Below, piece after piece: positions 52,904 through 62,049 of a stretch of DNA of 64,000 nucleotides (positions are counted from its first letter, which is position 1; each line of letters starts with the position of its first letter). The notes beneath the pieces were generated by a model that saw only the letters and a list, made by a program, of their open reading frames with translations, was not told the origin of the DNA and did not search any database. Where the stretch lies: assembly GCA_016185205.1 (NCBI GenBank), contig JACPOA010000047.1:20701-84700 (forward strand), in the 5' to 3' direction. Source of the stretch: Hyphomicrobiales bacterium (GTDB lineage: Bacteria; Pseudomonadota; Alphaproteobacteria; Rhizobiales; Xanthobacteraceae). Position numbers and translations under genes: made by a program.

Positions 52904-53718
52904 ACGGTCCTCCGCCTATTGAAGTGCGTGGCTTGCGCAAGGTGTTCCGGCAGACCACCACCGGGCAGTCGGTGATCGCCATCGACCGGCTCGATCTCAC
53001 CATTTCGCCGCGCGAAGTGGTGGCGATTGTCGGCCAGACCGGTTGCGGAAAATCCACCTTCTTCGACCTGATGATCGGGCTCGACGTGCCGACCGTCGGC
53101 ACGATCCGCATCGGCGACAAAAGTCCGCATACCGACTTCGATCATTTCCGCGGCAAGATCGCCACCGTGTTCCAGCAGGACCGCCTGCTGCCGTGGCGCT
53201 CGGCGCTCGACAACGCCAAGCTGCCGCTCGAATTGATCGGCTTGCCGGAGAGCGAGCAGCGCGAGCGCGCGCTCACTTGGCTCAAGCGTCTGGGGCTCGG
53301 CGCTTTCACCAATGCCTATCCGCACGAGCTGTCCGGCGGCATGCGCCAGCGCGTGGCGATCGCGCGCGCCTTCGTGGTGCAGCCCGACATCCTGCTGGCG
53401 GACGAGGCCTTTGGCCATCTCGACGAGGTGACGGCGGCCGAGCTGCGCGAAACCTTCCTGGCACTGGCGCGCGAATGCGGCTCGACCGCGATCCTGATCA
53501 CGCATCAGCTCGAGGAGGCGATCGGCGTCGGCGACCGCATCGTCGTGCTGGGCAATTCGGCCAAGCTGCTCGCCGACATCCGCGTTGCGGGCTGGCCGAA
53601 GTCGAAATATGGATTGCTGCGCGAAGCGATCCAGTCGACCCTGCAGAGCAACAAGCCCGATCCGCGGCTGAAGCAAACTGCGCCGGCACGCAAGAAAAAA
53701 ACTAGCGCGCGAAAATAG
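52900..53718 (+). CDS. ABC transporter ATP-binding protein, NitT/TauT type (third system)
   Basis: 272 residues from ATG 52900. Walker A GQTGCGKST near 46-54 (Q-T in place of P-S), signature LSGGMRQR near 143-150, and Walker B ILLADEAFGHLDE, where the usual DEP is DEA; the switch is ITHQLEEA. The Lys-rich C-terminus ARKKKTSARK overlaps by 17 bases the end of the convergent cyclase gene. Confidence 0.92.
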   Translation: MNGPPPIEVRGLRKVFRQTTTGQSVIAIDRLDLTISPREVVAIVGQTGCGKSTFFDLMIGLDVPTVGTIRIGDKSPHTDFDHFRGKIATVFQQDRLLPWRSALDNAKLPLELIGLPESEQRERALTWLKRLGLGAFTNAYPHELSGGMRQRVAIARAFVVQPDILLADEAFGHLDEVTAAELRETFLALARECGSTAILITHQLEEAIGVGDRIVVLGNSAKLLADIRVAGWPKSKYGLLREAIQSTLQSNKPDPRLKQTAPARKKKTSARK

Positions 53719-54550
53719 CCTTCGCGGCGTCGCCGACCGCCTCCACCGACATATCCGTATCCAGGAAACAAACGATGCGGCACGGGCAGCCTTCCAGGCC
53801 CTCGTAGCGCCAGGGGAAGGCGCCGATCAGGCAGCGCTGGCCCAGCATGAGTTCGATATCGCCGCCGAGATTTTCCGCGTGCAGCAGGCCCTCCTGGAAC
53901 GCCCAGCTGTGGAACGGAAACATGTCCTGGCTGACGCGGCGGCCGGATTTCTTGTGGGTGTATTCGAAGGTGCCGAAGAATTCCGCCGGTGTCTTGCCGT
54001 TCTTCTTGGTGAACTCGTCGGCGAGATCGGGCCGCATGCGGCGGATCGAGGTGTTCATGGCGTGGTCGCAGGAGCCGGTGTCCATGCCCCACCAGCGGAT
54101 CTTGCGCTTGAGCATCCAATGCAGCGTGTCGAGATTGGGACCGGGGTGGTAGCAAAAATATTTCACCAGATCCTGCTGCGGCTGGCCTTCGTAATGGCGA
54201 TGCCAGCCGGTGTGCAGGATGAGGATGTCGCCCTCGCGGATGTCGGCGCCGCTACTCTCGATCATTTCGGGCGTGATCACCGCCCAGTCGTGCATGTGCT
54301 TCGAGATGTCGACCACTACGCCGCGGTTGACAAGATAATCGAGCGGCAGCGAGGCCATGTCGCCCTTACGATTGTCGGTGGCGTGCATGGCGCCGTCGAA
54401 ATGGGTGCCGACATGCAGCGCGGTGTCGATGCGCTGCGCCACGATCATCTGGGTCTGCAAATTCTGCGCATAATACATCTTGTTGCCGGCGTAGCCGACC
54501 CATCCGGGCGTGTGCACGTTCATGACATGGGATAGATCGACTATTTTCAT
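53702..54550 (-). CDS. Cyclase family metal-dependent hydrolase (kynurenine formamidase/isatin hydrolase-like)
   Basis: 282 residues from ATG 54550 after AGGAA. The zinc/manganese motif HVGTHFD at 46-52 plus H56 corresponds to HxGTHxDxPxH, with Ala-Met in place of the Pro. DTGSCDHAMN near 178-187 and the Glu region near the C-terminus complete the metal site. Family members hydrolyse formyl- or cyclic amides such as isatin and N-formylkynurenine. No tryptophan-degradation genes are near. Convergent with the third ABC operon. Confidence 0.87.
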   Translation of the reverse strand: MKIVDLSHVMNVHTPGWVGYAGNKMYYAQNLQTQMIVAQRIDTALHVGTHFDGAMHATDNRKGDMASLPLDYLVNRGVVVDISKHMHDWAVITPEMIESSGADIREGDILILHTGWHRHYEGQPQQDLVKYFCYHPGPNLDTLHWMLKRKIRWWGMDTGSCDHAMNTSIRRMRPDLADEFTKKNGKTPAEFFGTFEYTHKKSGRRVSQDMFPFHSWAFQEGLLHAENLGGDIELMLGQRCLIGAFPWRYEGLEGCPCRIVCFLDTDMSVEAVGDAAKAIFAR

Positions 54551-54584
54551 CGCACTGTTCCTGATGAAGTTTTGATATACTCGA

Positions 54585-55328
54585 TCACAACACGCCGCGC
54601 AGCGCCAGATGCGCGCCGAGCAGCAAAAGGCCAATGAAAAAGCATAGCCGGAACGTCTCGGCGCGAATGCGGCCGCGCACGAGCTGGCCGAGCCACATGC
54701 CGATGAGCGCGGCGGCGAGCGCCACCAGCGCCGGGCCGAGCAGCGTCACGTGGATTTCGCCGGCATAGCCGAGCGCGGCCGCCAGCGTCACGGTGGAGAC
54801 GGTGAACGACAGGCCGAGCGCCTGCACCATGCGGTCGCGCTCAAATTGCAGGGCTTGCACATAGGGCGTTCCCGGCAGCACGAAGATGCCGGTCGCCACC
54901 GTGATGGCGCCGGTTGCCGTGCCCATCAGCAAGCCCAGCCAGACTTCCGCGCGGAGCGGGACCTTGAACTGAATCTTGATCAGGCCGAGCGCGGCATACA
55001 GCACGAGCGCCAAGCCCAGCCAGATCGTCGCCTTGCCGCTGTTGCCGTTCGGCAGTACGGCCGCGCCAATGAAGGTGCCGATGCAGATGCCGGCCAGCAT
55101 CGGCCACATCCGCCGCACCAGCGCGAGCCACTCGCCGCCCAGCACGAACTGCCAGATATTGGTGGCAAACGACGGCACCAGCAGAATCGCCGCCGCCTGC
55201 GCCGGGCTCATCAGCAGCCCAAGCAGGCCGATCGCCACCGTCGGCAGCCCGAGCCCGATCACGCCCTTGACGAAGCCCGCGAGCATGAAGGCGCCGGCGG
55301 TGGCGCTGAGAATTGGCAATGAGTCCAA
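54585..55328 (-). CDS. TSUP (TauE/SafE) family membrane permease
   Basis: 247 residues, about eight spans. The start is taken as TTG 55328, seven bases after AGGAAAGG, because no ATG precedes the first span in a family-like position; a longer frame upstream has no hydrophobic or family sequence. GFVKGVIGLGLPTVAIGLLG near 13-32 and the matching second-half repeat near 145 (TATGAITVATGIFVLPG) are the inverted-repeat hallmarks. Exports or imports sulfonates, sulfite or small organic anions. Encoded 34 bases upstream of the cyclase gene, same strand. Confidence 0.85.
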   Translation of the reverse strand: MDSLPILSATAGAFMLAGFVKGVIGLGLPTVAIGLLGLLMSPAQAAAILLVPSFATNIWQFVLGGEWLALVRRMWPMLAGICIGTFIGAAVLPNGNSGKATIWLGLALVLYAALGLIKIQFKVPLRAEVWLGLLMGTATGAITVATGIFVLPGTPYVQALQFERDRMVQALGLSFTVSTVTLAAALGYAGEIHVTLLGPALVALAAALIGMWLGQLVRGRIRAETFRLCFFIGLLLLGAHLALRGVL

Positions 55329-55566
55329 CCGGCAAGTCCTTTCCTGAAGCAGGCGACCTTGCTCGACGCCGCGCGCCTCCGCAATATGGAAGACCGCAAC
55401 TCTGGCTATGATATTTGCGAAGGGCCACGGCGCCCCGCAGCTTCGTTGCCGCGCCACCTGATTCAATGCCATACTTTTGACAGCCGGTTGCGCGGCCGCG
55501 ACTGGTAAACTGCCGGCGCAAAAGCTGGCGCGCGTCGCGTGAGTGCTGACGGCGAAGGAGGAAAAC

Positions 55567-56538
55567 ATGCGCACGATTCTGTCTCTGATTTCGTCGGCGC
55601 TGATTTTCGGCTCGATCGCCTGGGCGCAGGACCCGGCGGCCGATTTTCCCAACAAGCCGATCAAGATCATCGTCAGCGTGCCGGCCGGCGGCGGCGTCGA
55701 CACCGTCACGCGCATCGTGGCCGAAGGACTGCATCAGCGGCTCGGCCAACCGGTGGTGATCGAGAACCGCGCCGGCGCCGCCGGCAATATCGCGGCCGAA
55801 TTCGTTGCCACCTCCGATCCGGACGGCTACACGCTGCTCGCCGCGCAACCGGCTCCGCTCACGATCAATCCGCTGCTCTACAAGAAGATGAATTTCGACC
55901 CGACGCAGTTCGAGCCGGTGGCGATCATGACATCGATCGCCAATGTGCTGCTGGTGCGGCCGGATTTCCCGGCCAAGAGCGCGCAGGAATTCATCACCTA
56001 TGCCAAGGCCAGTCCGGGCAAGATCAATTACGCCTCGCAGGGCATCGGCACCACTTCGCATCTCACCGCGGCGCTGTTCGAACGCGTGACCAATACCAAG
56101 CTCGTGCACGTGCCCTACAAAGGCACCGCGCCGGCGCTCAATGACATCGTGGCGGGCCACGTCGACATGATCTTCATGGAGCTGGCCTCGGCGATCAAAT
56201 TGCACGAGAGCGGCCGCGCCCGCATCCTGGCGGTGGCGACCGCCCAGCGCATACCCAATCTGCCGGACATTCCAACGCTCGACGAAGCCGGCGTGAAGGG
56301 CTTCGAGTCGGGCACCTGGAACGCCATCGCCGCGCCGCCCAAGACGCCGGCCGCGATCGTCGCCAAGCTCAACAAGGCGGTCAACGAAGTGCTCAAGAGC
56401 CCGGAAACGCTGGCGCACTTCGGCAAGATCAACCTGCACGCCGCCGGTGGCAGCCCGGCCGAAGCCAAGGCCTTCATCAAGAAGGAAACCGTGGTGTGGG
56501 GCAACGTGATCAAAGAGGCGCATGTGCCGGCGAATTGA
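55567..56538 (+). CDS. Bug/TctC-family periplasmic substrate-binding protein (orphan)
   Basis: 323 residues, strong ribosome site GGAGGAA. Sec leader about 21 residues. FPNKPIKIIVSVPAGGGVDTVTRI near 29-52 and ENRAGAAGNIAAEFVA near 72-87 are the diagnostic Bug signatures. Bug proteins bind carboxylates or aromatic acids and normally serve TctAB; no tctA or tctB is in the window, as is common for Bug genes. Divergent from the TSUP gene across 238 bases in which nothing else was recognised. Confidence 0.92.
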   Translation: MRTILSLISSALIFGSIAWAQDPAADFPNKPIKIIVSVPAGGGVDTVTRIVAEGLHQRLGQPVVIENRAGAAGNIAAEFVATSDPDGYTLLAAQPAPLTINPLLYKKMNFDPTQFEPVAIMTSIANVLLVRPDFPAKSAQEFITYAKASPGKINYASQGIGTTSHLTAALFERVTNTKLVHVPYKGTAPALNDIVAGHVDMIFMELASAIKLHESGRARILAVATAQRIPNLPDIPTLDEAGVKGFESGTWNAIAAPPKTPAAIVAKLNKAVNEVLKSPETLAHFGKINLHAAGGSPAEAKAFIKKETVVWGNVIKEAHVPAN

Positions 56539-56542
56539 ATTT

Positions 56543-56574
56543 CTTATCCCTTCCCGTCTTCGGGGAGGGATAAG
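56543..56574. terminator. Strong hairpin after the Bug gene
   Basis: CTTATCCCTTCCCG/CGGGGAGGGATAAG, 14 pairs with one G-T, around a TCTT loop, starting four bases after the stop. No T run follows, so termination is possible but 3'-end protection is as likely. Confidence 0.55.
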
Positions 56575-56775
56575 TAGGAAAGCCAACGCTCGGCTGCCCG
56601 TATTATTTGCGGGCCCGGGAAGGCCGTCGTCTTTTCCTCACCCTCAAAAGCTGAGGGGATGGCGCGCCAAGCTGCGCGTCATTGAGTTGATGTGCGCGCA
56701 CGGTTGCCAGTGCGTGGCGCCTCTCGGCGCGCCATCGCGGCGTTCTCCTTTGGCGCCGGGCCGCATTTTATCCGC

Positions 56776-56817
56776 CCTCATCCTGAGAGGCGCGAAGCGC
56801 GGTATCGAAGGATGAGG
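56776..56817. repeat. Short palindromic repeat, outer part of the family at 242 and 1399
   Basis: CCTCATCCTGAG, GCGCGAAGCGC and CGAAGGATGAGG reproduce the outer arms of the composite repeats at 242-391 and 1399-1557 but lack their two central palindromes. Confidence 0.75.
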
Positions 56818-56904
56818 CCGAGAGAGGCTGCGGCGTATGGTCTCGCTTTCGAGAGCGGTAAATGTTGCCCGGTTGCGCGGCGACGCGCCGCCATGACATT
56901 GTGC

Positions 56905-56953
56905 GCGCATGATCCCGAAAAGTGCGAAGCGGTTTTCGGATAAGATCATGCGC
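56905..56953. repeat. Interspersed palindromic repeat, second copy of the 11028 family
   Basis: Perfect terminal arms GCGCATGATC (56905-56914) and GATCATGCGC (56944-56953) with inner CCGAAAA/TTTTCGG. It lies 35 bases before the first imidase-like gene. Confidence 0.85.
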
Positions 56954-56987
56954 AAACAAAGCGTCCCGCCAGTACGAGGTTACCCCC

Positions 56988-57872
56988 ATGGCCAATCCGA
57001 TGATACCGCGCGAACGCTCCGACTATTCGGCGATCGTGGATCGCCCGCCGCTCAAGCTGCCGGGCAAGGCACGCATCGTGTTCTGGTCGATCGTCAATTA
57101 CGAAGTCTGGGACATCCATAAGCCGATGGCCCGCCAGTTGCTGCCGGCGCCGACCGGCGTGCCGCTGATGCCGGATGTGGTGCACTGGGGCTTCCACGAA
57201 TACGGCATGCGGGTCGGCTGCTGGCGCTTCTTCGATCTGTACAAGAAGCTCGGCATCAAGCCGACGCTCGCCGCCAACGCCCGCATCTGCGAGGACTACC
57301 CGCGCGTCGCCGAGGAAGCGCGCGACGCCGGCTGGGAGTTCATGGGCCACGCCTACGAGCAGGGGCCTATCCACAAGGAGCCCGACCAGGCCAGCATGAT
57401 CAACCGCACCATGGACACCATGGAAAAGTTCTGCGGCAAGCGGCCGGTCGGCTGGCTCGGGCCGGGCTTGACGCAGACACTGGAGACGCCCGACCTGCTC
57501 GCCAAGGCCGGCGTGAAATATATCGGCGACTGGGTCTATGACGACGAACCGACGGTGATCAAGACCGCCAACGGCCCGCTGGTGACGCTGCCTTACACCA
57601 TCGAGTGCAACGACATTCCGGTGATGATCGTCCAGCACCACAACAGCGACTATCTGCTCAAGCTGGTGACCGATCAGTTCGACCGGCTTTACGCCGAGAG
57701 CGCAACCCGCGCCAAGTTCGTGGCGCTGGCGATCCACCCCTACATCAGCGGGCAGCCGCACCGCATCAAATATCTCGAGCAGATCTACGACTACGTGAAC
57801 AAGCACGAGGGCGTGCTGCACTGGAACGGCGAGCAGATTCTCGACTGGTATCGCGGCGTTGCCAAGATTTGA
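56988..57872 (+). CDS. Polysaccharide-deacetylase-fold hydrolase, imidase/allantoinase-like (paralogue 1)
   Basis: 294 residues from ATG 56988. Contains HEYG at 70-73, HAYEQ at 121-125, GWLGPGLTQT near 146-155, GDWVYDDEP near 176-184 and HPYISGQPHR. The NodB TFDDG motif is absent; instead VNYEVWD occupies that strand. This is the PuuE/cyclic-imide-hydrolase branch of the carbohydrate esterase 4 fold, and about 293 residues is the size of known bacterial imidases. Likely reaction: hydrolysis of a cyclic imide or ureide C-N bond. Two paralogues follow at 59003 and 59915, separated by a binding-protein gene. Confidence 0.82.
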   Translation: MANPMIPRERSDYSAIVDRPPLKLPGKARIVFWSIVNYEVWDIHKPMARQLLPAPTGVPLMPDVVHWGFHEYGMRVGCWRFFDLYKKLGIKPTLAANARICEDYPRVAEEARDAGWEFMGHAYEQGPIHKEPDQASMINRTMDTMEKFCGKRPVGWLGPGLTQTLETPDLLAKAGVKYIGDWVYDDEPTVIKTANGPLVTLPYTIECNDIPVMIVQHHNSDYLLKLVTDQFDRLYAESATRAKFVALAIHPYISGQPHRIKYLEQIYDYVNKHEGVLHWNGEQILDWYRGVAKI

Positions 57873-57935
57873 GCCGCGGCTTAGCGTGAGCGGCCGACCA
57901 CAATAAAAAACGCGGCCGACACCGGAGGAACCGAT

Positions 57936-58949
57936 ATGCCAAGCAAGGGGATAGTGCGCGCGATTGTCGCAGGCGTCGCTTTGCTCGGCCTGTTCTCGCC
58001 AGCTTTCGCCGAGACCTCGGAAATCCGCCTGGCCCGGCAATTTTCCATGGGCTACCTGCAGCTCAACGTGATGGAGCATGACAAGCTCATCGAAAAGCAC
58101 GCCAAGGCGCTTGGGCTGCCGGACGTCAAGGTGTCGTGGTTCACCTTCAACGGGCCGACCGCCGTCAACGAAGCGCTGATCTCGGGCAATATCGACATCG
58201 GCTCCGGCGGCGTGCCGGGCCTGCTCTCGCTGTGGGCGCGCTCGAAGGGCACGCCGCAGGAGGTGCGCGGCATTTCCGCGCTCTCATCGCAGCCGTTCCT
58301 GCTCAACAGCCGCGATCCCGCCATCAAGAGCATCACGGATTTCAAGGACAGCGATCGCATCGCGGTGCCGGCGGTGCGTTCCTCGGTGCAGGCCATCACC
58401 TTGCAGATGGCGGCGGCCAAGGCCTACGGCGTCAAGGATTTCGCCAAGCTCGATCCGCTCACCGTGTCGATGACGCCGCCGGACGCCACCATCGCGCTGC
58501 TCAAGGGCGGCGCGCAGATCAGCGCCGCCTTCAGCGTGCCGCCTTTCCAGTATCAGCAGCTTGAAGACCCCGGCGTGCACACCGTGCTCAATTCGTTCGA
58601 CGTGATGGGCGGCTCGCACACCTTCACCGCGGTGTGGGCGCCGGCCAAGTTCCGCAATCAAAATCCGGTGCTGTACAAGGCTTTTGTCGCGGCGCTCAAG
58701 GAGGCCACCGAGATCGTCAACAAAGACAAGCGCGCCGCCGCGGCACTGTGGATCGAGAATTCCAAATCCAAGCTGTCGCTCGACATGGTCGCCAAGATCG
58801 TCACCGGACCGCAGGTGAAATGGACGCTGGTTCCCGAGAACACCATGAAATATGCCGACTTCATGAGCGGCGTCGGCACGCTGAAAGCGAGGCCGGCGTC
58901 GTGGAAGGATTATTTCTTCCCGGAGATTCACGACGCGAACGGGAGCTGA
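57936..58949 (+). CDS. ABC transporter substrate-binding protein, NitT/TauT type (orphan)
   Basis: 337 residues, ribosome site GGAGGAA. Sec leader about 25 residues (ending SPAFAE). Mature blocks FNGPTAVNEALISGNIDIGSGG and IAVPAVRSSVQAITLQMAA are typical SsuA/NMT1. No permease or ATPase gene adjoins it, so it probably uses the third system at 52-53.7 kb or another distant one. Its place between two imidase-like genes suggests it binds their substrate. Confidence 0.88.
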   Translation: MPSKGIVRAIVAGVALLGLFSPAFAETSEIRLARQFSMGYLQLNVMEHDKLIEKHAKALGLPDVKVSWFTFNGPTAVNEALISGNIDIGSGGVPGLLSLWARSKGTPQEVRGISALSSQPFLLNSRDPAIKSITDFKDSDRIAVPAVRSSVQAITLQMAAAKAYGVKDFAKLDPLTVSMTPPDATIALLKGGAQISAAFSVPPFQYQQLEDPGVHTVLNSFDVMGGSHTFTAVWAPAKFRNQNPVLYKAFVAALKEATEIVNKDKRAAAALWIENSKSKLSLDMVAKIVTGPQVKWTLVPENTMKYADFMSGVGTLKARPASWKDYFFPEIHDANGS

Positions 58950-59002
58950 GCATCATCCGCTCGTCCGCGCAAAAAAAATCATTCGAACGAGGAACGTCTT
59001 TC

Positions 59003-59908
59003 ATGAACTTCCCCAAGCCCGCCGTCGGCATGCTGCCGAACGATCGCCTCGACTATTCCGCGATCATCAAGCGCAAGCCGCTCAAGCTGCCGAAGGGCGC
59101 GCGCATGGTGGTGTGGGTCAACACCAATGTCGAGGAATGGGACCCGACGCAGACCATGCCGCGCACGGTGTTGACGCCGCCGGCCGGCGGTTCGCCGATG
59201 CCCGATATTCCGAACTGGTGCTGGCACGAATACGGCAACCGCGTCGGTTTCTGGCGGCTGTTGCAGGTCTACGACGAATTCAAGATCCCGGGCGTGATGA
59301 ACATCAATGGCGTCGCCGCGCTCGCCTACCCGGACATCATCAAGGCTTGCGTCGAGCGCAACTGGGAGTTCATCGGTCACGGCTACACCCAGCGCAACAT
59401 GCAGAAGGTGGAGAACGAACGCGCCGACATCCGCAAGAGCGCCGAGGTGCTGCAGCAGGTAACCGGCAAGCGCCCGCGCGGCTGGGTTGGGCCGGGCCTG
59501 ACCGAGACCTGGGAAACGCCCGACATCCTGGCCGAGGAAGGCTACGACTATGTCGCCGACTGGGTGCTCGACGACCAGCCGGTGTGGATGAAGACGCGCG
59601 GCAAGCCGATCCTCAACATCCCCTACACGCAGGAATGCAACGACGTCGCCATGATGCTGATCCAGCATCACAAGGCGAGCGAGTACTACGAGCGGGCGAT
59701 GGACCAGTTCGAGCAGATCTACAAGGACGCCAAGGACGGCGCGCGGGTGATGGCGATCGTGGCGCATCCCTACATCATGGGCGCGCCGCACCGGGCCAAA
59801 TATTTCCGCCAGATTTTCCAGAAGATCCGCAAGAAGAAGGACGTGCTGTTCTGGACCGGCGCGCAGATCGTGGATTGGTACAAGAAGGCCGGGCCGAAGG
59901 CGGAGTGA
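59003..59908 (+). CDS. Polysaccharide-deacetylase-fold hydrolase, imidase/allantoinase-like (paralogue 2)
   Basis: 301 residues from ATG 59003 (AACGAGGAA upstream). Same ordered motifs as paralogue 1: HEYGNRVGFWR, GHGYTQ, GWVGPGLTET, ADWVLDDQP, AHPYIMGAPHR. The shared H-x-Y-x-Q is where related metal-dependent family members have a second histidine ligand. Six bases separate it from paralogue 3. The sequence differs enough from its paralogues that the substrates may differ. Confidence 0.82.
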   Translation: MNFPKPAVGMLPNDRLDYSAIIKRKPLKLPKGARMVVWVNTNVEEWDPTQTMPRTVLTPPAGGSPMPDIPNWCWHEYGNRVGFWRLLQVYDEFKIPGVMNINGVAALAYPDIIKACVERNWEFIGHGYTQRNMQKVENERADIRKSAEVLQQVTGKRPRGWVGPGLTETWETPDILAEEGYDYVADWVLDDQPVWMKTRGKPILNIPYTQECNDVAMMLIQHHKASEYYERAMDQFEQIYKDAKDGARVMAIVAHPYIMGAPHRAKYFRQIFQKIRKKKDVLFWTGAQIVDWYKKAGPKAE

Positions 59909-59914
59909 TTTTCA

Positions 59915-60790
59915 ATGGCCATGCATCCGCGTGAACGTCTGCCTTTTTCGCCCATCGAGGGCCGCCCGCCGCTGAAATTTCCAAGCGGCGTGCGACTGGT
60001 GATCTGGCCTGTGCTGGCGCTCGAGGAGTGGGACATCGCGCGCCCGATGGCGCGCATGGTGATCTCGCCGCCGCAGGGCCAACCGATGCTGCCCGATCAC
60101 CCGAACTGGAGCTGGCACGAATACGGCATGCGCGTCGGCTTCTGGCGCCTGCGCAAAGCGATGCTCAAGCTCGGCATCACGCCGACCGTCACGCTCAACG
60201 CCAAGGTTTGCGAGACCTATCCGGCCGTGATCAAGGCTTGCATGGACAGCGGCTGGGAGCTCAATGCGCACAGCTATGATCAAATACCGATGCACAAGCT
60301 CGACGACCAGCGCGCGGTCATCATGAAATCCATGGACGTGATCGAAAAATTCTCAGGCCAGCGCCCGCGCGGCTGGTTCGGACCGGGGCTGACGCAGACT
60401 TTCGATACGCTCGACTATCTGTCGGAGGCCGGCGTCGAATACATCGGCGACTGGGTGCTCGATGATGAGCCGGTGACGCTGAAGACGACGCACAAACCGG
60501 TGGTGGCGCTGCCCTATAATTTCGAAATCCACGACATCGTCATGATGGCGCTGCAGCACCATGCCTCCGAGGTATGGCATTCCCGCGCCCTCGATCACTT
60601 CGAGACGCTCTATGCCGAAGCCGCGGAGCGGCCGAAGATCATGGCGATCGCCTGCCACCCCTATCTCTCCGGCGCACCGCACCGGATCGGCCATGTGCAT
60701 CGTACCTTCGAGGAGATTCTCGCGCATGACGGCGTCGTGACCTGGGATGGCGCCAAGATTCTCGACTGGTACCTCACACAAAAACGATAG
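59915..60790 (+). CDS. Polysaccharide-deacetylase-fold hydrolase, imidase/allantoinase-like (paralogue 3)
   Basis: 291 residues; GGAG lies ahead of the ATG. Motifs HEYGMRVGFWR, AHSYDQ, GWFGPGLTQT, GDWVLDDEP, CHPYLSGAPHR. No signal peptide in any of the three, so they act in the cytoplasm, which argues against cell-wall polysaccharide as substrate. Twelve bases upstream of the amidase gene. Confidence 0.82.
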   Translation: MAMHPRERLPFSPIEGRPPLKFPSGVRLVIWPVLALEEWDIARPMARMVISPPQGQPMLPDHPNWSWHEYGMRVGFWRLRKAMLKLGITPTVTLNAKVCETYPAVIKACMDSGWELNAHSYDQIPMHKLDDQRAVIMKSMDVIEKFSGQRPRGWFGPGLTQTFDTLDYLSEAGVEYIGDWVLDDEPVTLKTTHKPVVALPYNFEIHDIVMMALQHHASEVWHSRALDHFETLYAEAAERPKIMAIACHPYLSGAPHRIGHVHRTFEEILAHDGVVTWDGAKILDWYLTQKR

Positions 60791-60802
60791 ATCGAAAGCA
60801 CC

Positions 60803-61999
60803 ATGCCGTCGCAAGCATACCGCTCGGCCTTCGTGCCGCACGACCTGTCGAAGCCGATCGCCGGCGCCAAGACCGGCCCGCTCGCGGGTTTAAGCGCCGT
60901 CGTCAAGGACATGTATGACATCGCCGGCGAACGCATGGGATGCGGCAATCCGGACTGGCTCGCCAGCCATGCGCCGGCCGCGCGCCATTGTCCGCCGGTG
61001 CAGAAAATCCTGGATGCCGGCGCGACTGTCATCGGCAAGACGATCTGCGACGAATTTTTCTACAGCGTGACCGGTGCCAATGCCCACTACGGCACGCCGG
61101 TCAATGCGCGCGCACGGGGTCGCTTGCCGGGCGGCTCATCGGCCGGCTCGGCTTCCGCGGTCGGCTCCGGCCTCTGCGATTTCGCGCTGGGCAGCGACAC
61201 CGGCGGCTCCGTGCGAATCCCCGCATCGTTCAACGGAATCTACGGTCTGCGTCCGACCCACGAACGCGTCGAGCATAGCGGCGTGGCGGATATGGCGCCG
61301 AGCTTCGATGTGCCGGGCTGGTTTGCGTCGACGCCGGGCGTGTTCCGTAACGTCGGCGCGGTGCTGCTCGACAGCCGCCGTGTCCCGGCGAAAATCGATC
61401 GCGTTGTCGTGCTCGAAGACGCGTTCGCGCAGGCGGATCCGGAAATAGCCGATCTGCTGCACACGCTGCTTGAATTCATGAGCGACGACCTGCCGGCGAT
61501 GGCGCACGGCAAGATCGCGCCGGATGGTTTCGATCCCTGGCGCGAGGCGTTCCGCATCATCCAAGCCTACGAGACCTGGCAGAGCTTTGGCGGCTTTGTC
61601 AGCAAGCATAAGCCCAAGATCGGCCCGGGAATTCGCGAGCGCATGGAATTCGCCGCCACCGTGACCAAGGCGCAGGCCGACGCCGCGCGAGTCGTGCACG
61701 TCAAAGCGCGCGAGCACATCCGGCAGATCGCGGCGCCCGGCACCATTCTCGCTTTGCCGACGTCGCCCACGATCGCGCCGCCGGTCGACACGCCGGCCGG
61801 CGAACTCGAGGATTTCCGCGTGCGCACGATGCGACTGACCTGCACCGCCGGGATCGCCGGACTGCCGCAGATGAACATCCCGGCCGGAACGCTGAACGGC
61901 TGTCCAATAGGCCTTTCGTTCATCGGCTGGGCGGGCGGCGACGAGGCGCTGCTCGATCTGGCCTGTGCATTATCCCGCCATTGCGGGATAGCGGCGTAA
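60803..61999 (+). CDS. Amidase signature family hydrolase
   Basis: 398 residues, compact for the family (450-500). The Ser-cisSer-Lys triad is K35 (VVKDMYD), S112 (GGSSAGS) and S136 (DTGGSVRIPASFNG). Closest in layout to short amidases such as AMI1 and half-amidase types. Hydrolyses a carboxamide to acid and ammonia in the cytoplasm. Encoded immediately after three imidase-like genes, it could hydrolyse the half-amide that ring opening of a cyclic imide would give. Confidence 0.88.
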   Translation: MPSQAYRSAFVPHDLSKPIAGAKTGPLAGLSAVVKDMYDIAGERMGCGNPDWLASHAPAARHCPPVQKILDAGATVIGKTICDEFFYSVTGANAHYGTPVNARARGRLPGGSSAGSASAVGSGLCDFALGSDTGGSVRIPASFNGIYGLRPTHERVEHSGVADMAPSFDVPGWFASTPGVFRNVGAVLLDSRRVPAKIDRVVVLEDAFAQADPEIADLLHTLLEFMSDDLPAMAHGKIAPDGFDPWREAFRIIQAYETWQSFGGFVSKHKPKIGPGIRERMEFAATVTKAQADAARVVHVKAREHIRQIAAPGTILALPTSPTIAPPVDTPAGELEDFRVRTMRLTCTAGIAGLPQMNIPAGTLNGCPIGLSFIGWAGGDEALLDLACALSRHCGIAA

Positions 62000-62049
62000 G
62001 GCATTTTGTGCTTTGAACGGGCGTCATCCGCGCGACGGACGAAGGCAGC

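Larger units (their letters stand above)
56575..56987. other. Gene-free stretch with repeats
   Basis: About 410 bases without a credible gene. It contains a CCTCATCCTGAG/GATGAGG palindrome at 56776-56817 and the interspersed repeat at 56905-56953. The last 35 bases carry the ribosome site (ACGAGGT) of the first imidase-like gene. No promoter could be pinned down. Confidence 0.6.

Noticed and set aside
57889..57935. GCGGCCGAC direct repeat as a regulatory site
   Set aside because: Two 9-base copies in GC-rich sequence just before a start codon are too short to distinguish from chance.
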